Assembly (NCBI GenBank): GCA_014634225.1
Contig: BLFN01000231.1
Coordinates: forward strand, 2,577,069 to 2,597,762
Direction of reading: 5' to 3'
Origin: Acropora yongei
Taxonomy: Eukaryota > Cnidaria > Anthozoa > Scleractinia > Acroporidae
Length of the DNA stretch: 20,694 nt
In this document: positions 18,968 to 20,694 of the stretch, piece after piece
Position numbering within the stretch: position 1 is the first letter of the stretch
Layout of the letters: each line of letters begins with the position of its first letter
The notes under the pieces: generated by a model
Seen by the model: the letters and a program-made list of their open reading frames with translations, nothing else
Told to the model about the DNA's origin: nothing
Database searches by the model: none
Made by a program: the position numbers and the translations under genes

Positions 18968-20515
18968 AATCCAGACTTTCGATGTGTTATTTGCACTGGT
19001 ATTACACTTTTTGCACTGTGTTACACTTCAAACTGCACTGCTCTCAGCCAATCAGAATCGAGCAGTTTTTTCATGTATATTATTATCGTAGAAAAAAACA
19101 TGAAATGCTACTTAAATAAACTTGCCTCCGGCCTTTAACGACAAATGAAAAAATCGCTACGGCTTTACGTTCTTCTTTCATGTAAAGTTTGAAATAACAG
19201 ATCTAATCTAGGGGCGGATCTAGGGGAAGGGTGCAGGGGGTACGCACCCCTTCCCCCCCCTCTTCCTAGTAGAAGGGTCAAGGATAGGGTTATCCTATCA
19301 GCCGAGACAACTCTAACTGACCTTGGTAACCGCACCCGGCTAGGAAACCAGCAAAAATTTGTCCCGGGAGGTTAGGTATAGTTACCCCTAGCAGAGCGTT
19401 TATAAGGCAGGTAGGGTAACCCTAATATCTGGGTAACCCTACATGTATCTGCCTTGTAAACACATTGCTCAAGAAAAGAAGAAAAGTGTGAGCGCTAGGG
19501 TAACCCTCCTAGGGTAACCCTGGCACTAGGGTAACCCTCCCTCCTTAGTAAATAGGGCCTAAGAATCCCAGATGGACGGAGGCACGAACAAGGGAGAAGT
19601 TGAATCAGGGATTATCAGGATGAAATTCAACGAGTGGTCAGAACGGGGCTTGAAGCCGGGAACTACGGATCACAAGGCAAGCGCCCTAACCACTGGGTTA
19701 CACTGTCTCCAAGTCTCTTTTTCTAGTGTTTTGTGTCCCCAGAGATACAGGGTTGAATCTCTCAGTAGGTCTGACATTTAGTGGCTTGTTTTTAGACGCC
19801 GTGTGAACACAGTCCTTGCAAGAATGGAGGCACTTGCCACGCGGTGGACAATTGGAGAGATTTCAGATGCGACTGTTTACCAAGTACACGAGGAAGAACA
19901 TGCTCTGAGGGTTTGTGTCTTGTGCTATTTGAGAACAACGCAAGAACCCGTTAATCCCACAGGAATTAGATATAGTGCAATCCCATAGAAAGGTTTTCAA
20001 TTTAGTATCGGAAGCACTGGAAATTCGCAGGCAGTAATTGTGTTTTGCATTGTTATGCTCTGTAACCGACTCAAAAATCTTGTGTCACATTTTAAACCAA
20101 TCAAAGGGAACCTACTCTCTCACGTCAAATTTCCCGCGCTTAGCGTCGTCTGCCTTAATTTGCTTTGCAATGTGATTGGTTAGTTGCTTTTATCATACCT
20201 CTTGGATAGACCGCGCGCTGTGATTGGCTAATTCAGCGAGCTGCACATAGCTTTGGTTCAAAGTCTAGATCATTAGGCAATATCTTGCTGACCTCGTTCA
20301 ATTTATATGTATGGGTAATAAATTGACCCAGACGCAGGCTTTCTATTGACAATGCAGTTGGGGTTTCTCGGAACATTTTTTCGTTTTTTTTTTAGTGCCT
20401 TACAAAGACTGCGTTGAATTACCAAACGCGGGAATCCGAAACACCAGTGTGCACATTATTTTGGACAAATCGTGGGCCTTGCCAACCTACTGCGATCAGG
20501 ATTATATGGGAGGAG
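16590..20515 (+). CDS. Secreted PAN / EGF-like / fibrinogen-related protein, first three exons (3' part outside window)
   Basis: An extracellular multidomain protein. Exons 16590-16964, 19796-19910 and 20396-20515 join in frame (phases 0 and 1) with GT-AG introns. Residues 1-26 form a signal peptide or membrane anchor (core ILYSCFVFLA, possible cut after VAA). Residues about 60-115 resemble a PAN/apple module: Cys 70, 74, 80 and 99 in EECIEIC, EHCLSVNF and YICEVL. Residues 128-161 are an EGF-like domain with six Cys (128, 133, 139, 150, 152, 161) and the typical PCKNGGTC. From residue 168, DCVELPNAG through YCDQ to MGGG matches the start of a fibrinogen-related domain, whose family consensus has DC, YCDM and GGGWT. 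This layout is common in cnidarian secreted and skeletal-matrix-associated proteins; ligand and role are unknown. The gene continues past the right edge. Domain calls are by eye. Confidence 0.88.
17840..17935. repeat. G-rich block
   Basis: GGGACCATTCATTATTTATG is followed by several runs of 3-9 G. It lies in the first intron of the PAN/EGF gene and may be a dispersed-element end. G-quadruplex potential is possible. Otherwise 16965-18345 shows nothing recognisable. Confidence 0.4.
18346..18420. mobile_element. Small palindromic element with nested arms
   Basis: TTATTCGCC (18351-18359) pairs with GGCGAATAA (18410-18418), TGATTAT with ATAATCA (18370-18376 and 18393-18399), and the centre GAATATTC is itself a palindrome. 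Its right end overlaps the next element. Confidence 0.6.
18415..18600. mobile_element. 186-bp TIR element
   Basis: A 20-base perfect terminal inverted repeat is present: ATAAATACACAGGTGATTAT at 18415-18434 and its reverse complement at 18581-18600. The interior is unrelated and non-coding. A non-autonomous MITE. Confidence 0.8.
18664..18831. mobile_element. 168-bp inverted-repeat element
   Basis: GTAATCACATGAT and GTGCAATTTGGAA on the left (18664-18694) are mirrored on the right (18799-18831) with a few extra bases between the two blocks. No coding potential. Confidence 0.75.
18837..19084. mobile_element. 248-bp TIR element
   Basis: The 19-base terminal repeat AATAATATACATGAAAAAA (18837-18855) is perfectly mirrored at 19066-19084. 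The interior carries CCAATCA (ATTGGCT reversed) and TTACACTT-like repeats. It begins only a few bases after the previous element. Confidence 0.8.
19223..19256. repeat. G/C-rich hairpin
   Basis: GGGGAAGGGTGC (19223-19234) pairs with GCACCCCTTCCCC (19244-19256) with a single bulge. Possibly an end of a degenerate element with GGGGCGGATCTAGGGG just left. Confidence 0.5.
19287..19538. repeat. Cluster of GGGTAACCCT palindrome-like decamers
   Basis: Five exact copies lie at 19414-19423, 19431-19440, 19498-19507, 19512-19521 and 19529-19538, with a variant GGGTTATCCT at 19287-19296. The first two lie inside a larger hairpin (GTTTATAAGGCAG at 19398-19410 against CTGCCTTGTAAAC at 19449-19461, one mismatch). 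Confidence 0.75.
19580..19712 (-). mobile_element. tRNA-derived SINE, family B, 3'-truncated
   Basis: The minus strand has an A-box TAACCCAGTGG (19700-19690) followed by TTAGGGCGCTTGCC, and a B-box GGCTTCAAGCCC (19657-19646). The body then breaks off. It sits about 85 bases before the EGF-like exon in the PAN/EGF gene intron. Confidence 0.75.
19796..19910 (+). CDS. EGF-like exon
   Basis: The acceptor is GCTTGTTTTTAG and the donor GAGG/gtttgt. It gives 38 codons plus one base, with Cys spacing C-x4-C-x5-C-x10-C-x1-C-x8-C as in EGF modules. It lacks the aromatic-Gly pair usually found between the last two Cys. Confidence 0.92.
20396..20515 (+). CDS. Exon with start of fibrinogen-related domain
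   Basis: The acceptor is a long T tract then TTTAG; the donor is GGAG/gtaagc. Two bases complete a Val codon, 39 codons follow, and one base is left over. The peptide begins PYKDCVELPNAG and ends in MGGG, where FReD domains normally continue with Trp-Thr in the next exon. Confidence 0.87.
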
Positions 20516-20672
20516 GTAAGCTTAACTTCTGACGACACGAAAAGAGGTAATTTATTAAGGAATATGAAGTCCGAGTCGGACATCTGATGAATTGATAGAA
20601 GCGCTAAAATAGTACTAGCAGAAATGGACGTAGTAAACTATTCAACGAGTTGCCTGGATGACAAAAAAGCAG

Positions 20673-20694
20673 AAAAAAAAAAAAAAAAAAAAAA
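20673..20694 (+). repeat. Terminal poly-A run
   Basis: A pure A stretch reaches the last base of the window, inside the intron after the FReD-start exon. It may be a retroelement tail or a sequence end that stopped in a homopolymer. Confidence 0.7.

Noticed and set aside
19572..19781. 69-codon plus-strand frame
   Set aside because: Translation of the reversed family B SINE (EWSERGLKPGT is the antisense of its B-box region).

Overview
The window looks like nuclear DNA of an animal, most likely a cnidarian of the stony-coral/sea-anemone group. The genes are split by GT-AG introns and lie far apart in AT-rich DNA. Introns and intergenic stretches are full of short non-autonomous transposons: tRNA-derived SINEs and foldback or terminal-inverted-repeat MITEs. 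One gene has a PAN-EGF-fibrinogen-like layout that is common in coral and anemone secretomes. The taxon is inferred from this style and content; no marker gene was aligned.

Three protein genes can be supported, two of them cut by the window edges. (1) Plus strand, 857-3297: the last four coding exons of an axonemal dynein light intermediate chain (DNALI1/p28 family). This is the best-identified gene. (2) Minus strand, 9689 down to 5877: a four-exon gene for a 439-residue coiled-coil protein that I do not recognise. A non-coding first exon may lie near 12761-12850. Its TGA stop is followed in frame by 34 open codons and a good splice donor, so the annotated end may be a premature stop. (3) Plus strand, 16590 to past the right edge: a secreted or membrane-tethered protein with a signal peptide, a PAN/apple-like region, an EGF-like exon and the start of a fibrinogen-related (FReD) domain.

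Region by region: 1-856 is an intron of DNALI1 or its flank, with a CRE-containing block that resembles a dispersed repeat. 914-3195 holds DNALI1 introns, with an (ATT)n-tailed retroelement remnant and a minus-strand SINE. 3298-5260 is the 3' UTR and intergenic sequence. 5261-9743 is the coiled-coil gene, whose introns carry SINEs and a 138-bp foldback MITE. 9744-12760 is its upstream region or a 5' UTR intron, packed with two SINE families, a degenerate AGATCTTA-rich repeat and a 171-bp foldback. 12907-13006 is a 100-bp, almost loop-free foldback flanked by a 9-bp duplication. 13007-16440 is intergenic, with a SINE, a 467-bp inverted-repeat element and a block shared with 3877-3999. 16965-19795 is a large intron of gene 3 that holds three adjoining inverted-repeat elements and a cluster of GGGTAACCCT palindromes. 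The window ends in a pure A run.

The three genes have no evident shared pathway. The strongest unusual signals are the 9-bp-duplication foldback, the suspicious stop in the coiled-coil gene, and the density of palindromic elements. I saw no sign of a prokaryotic system, virus, CRISPR array or toxin operon.
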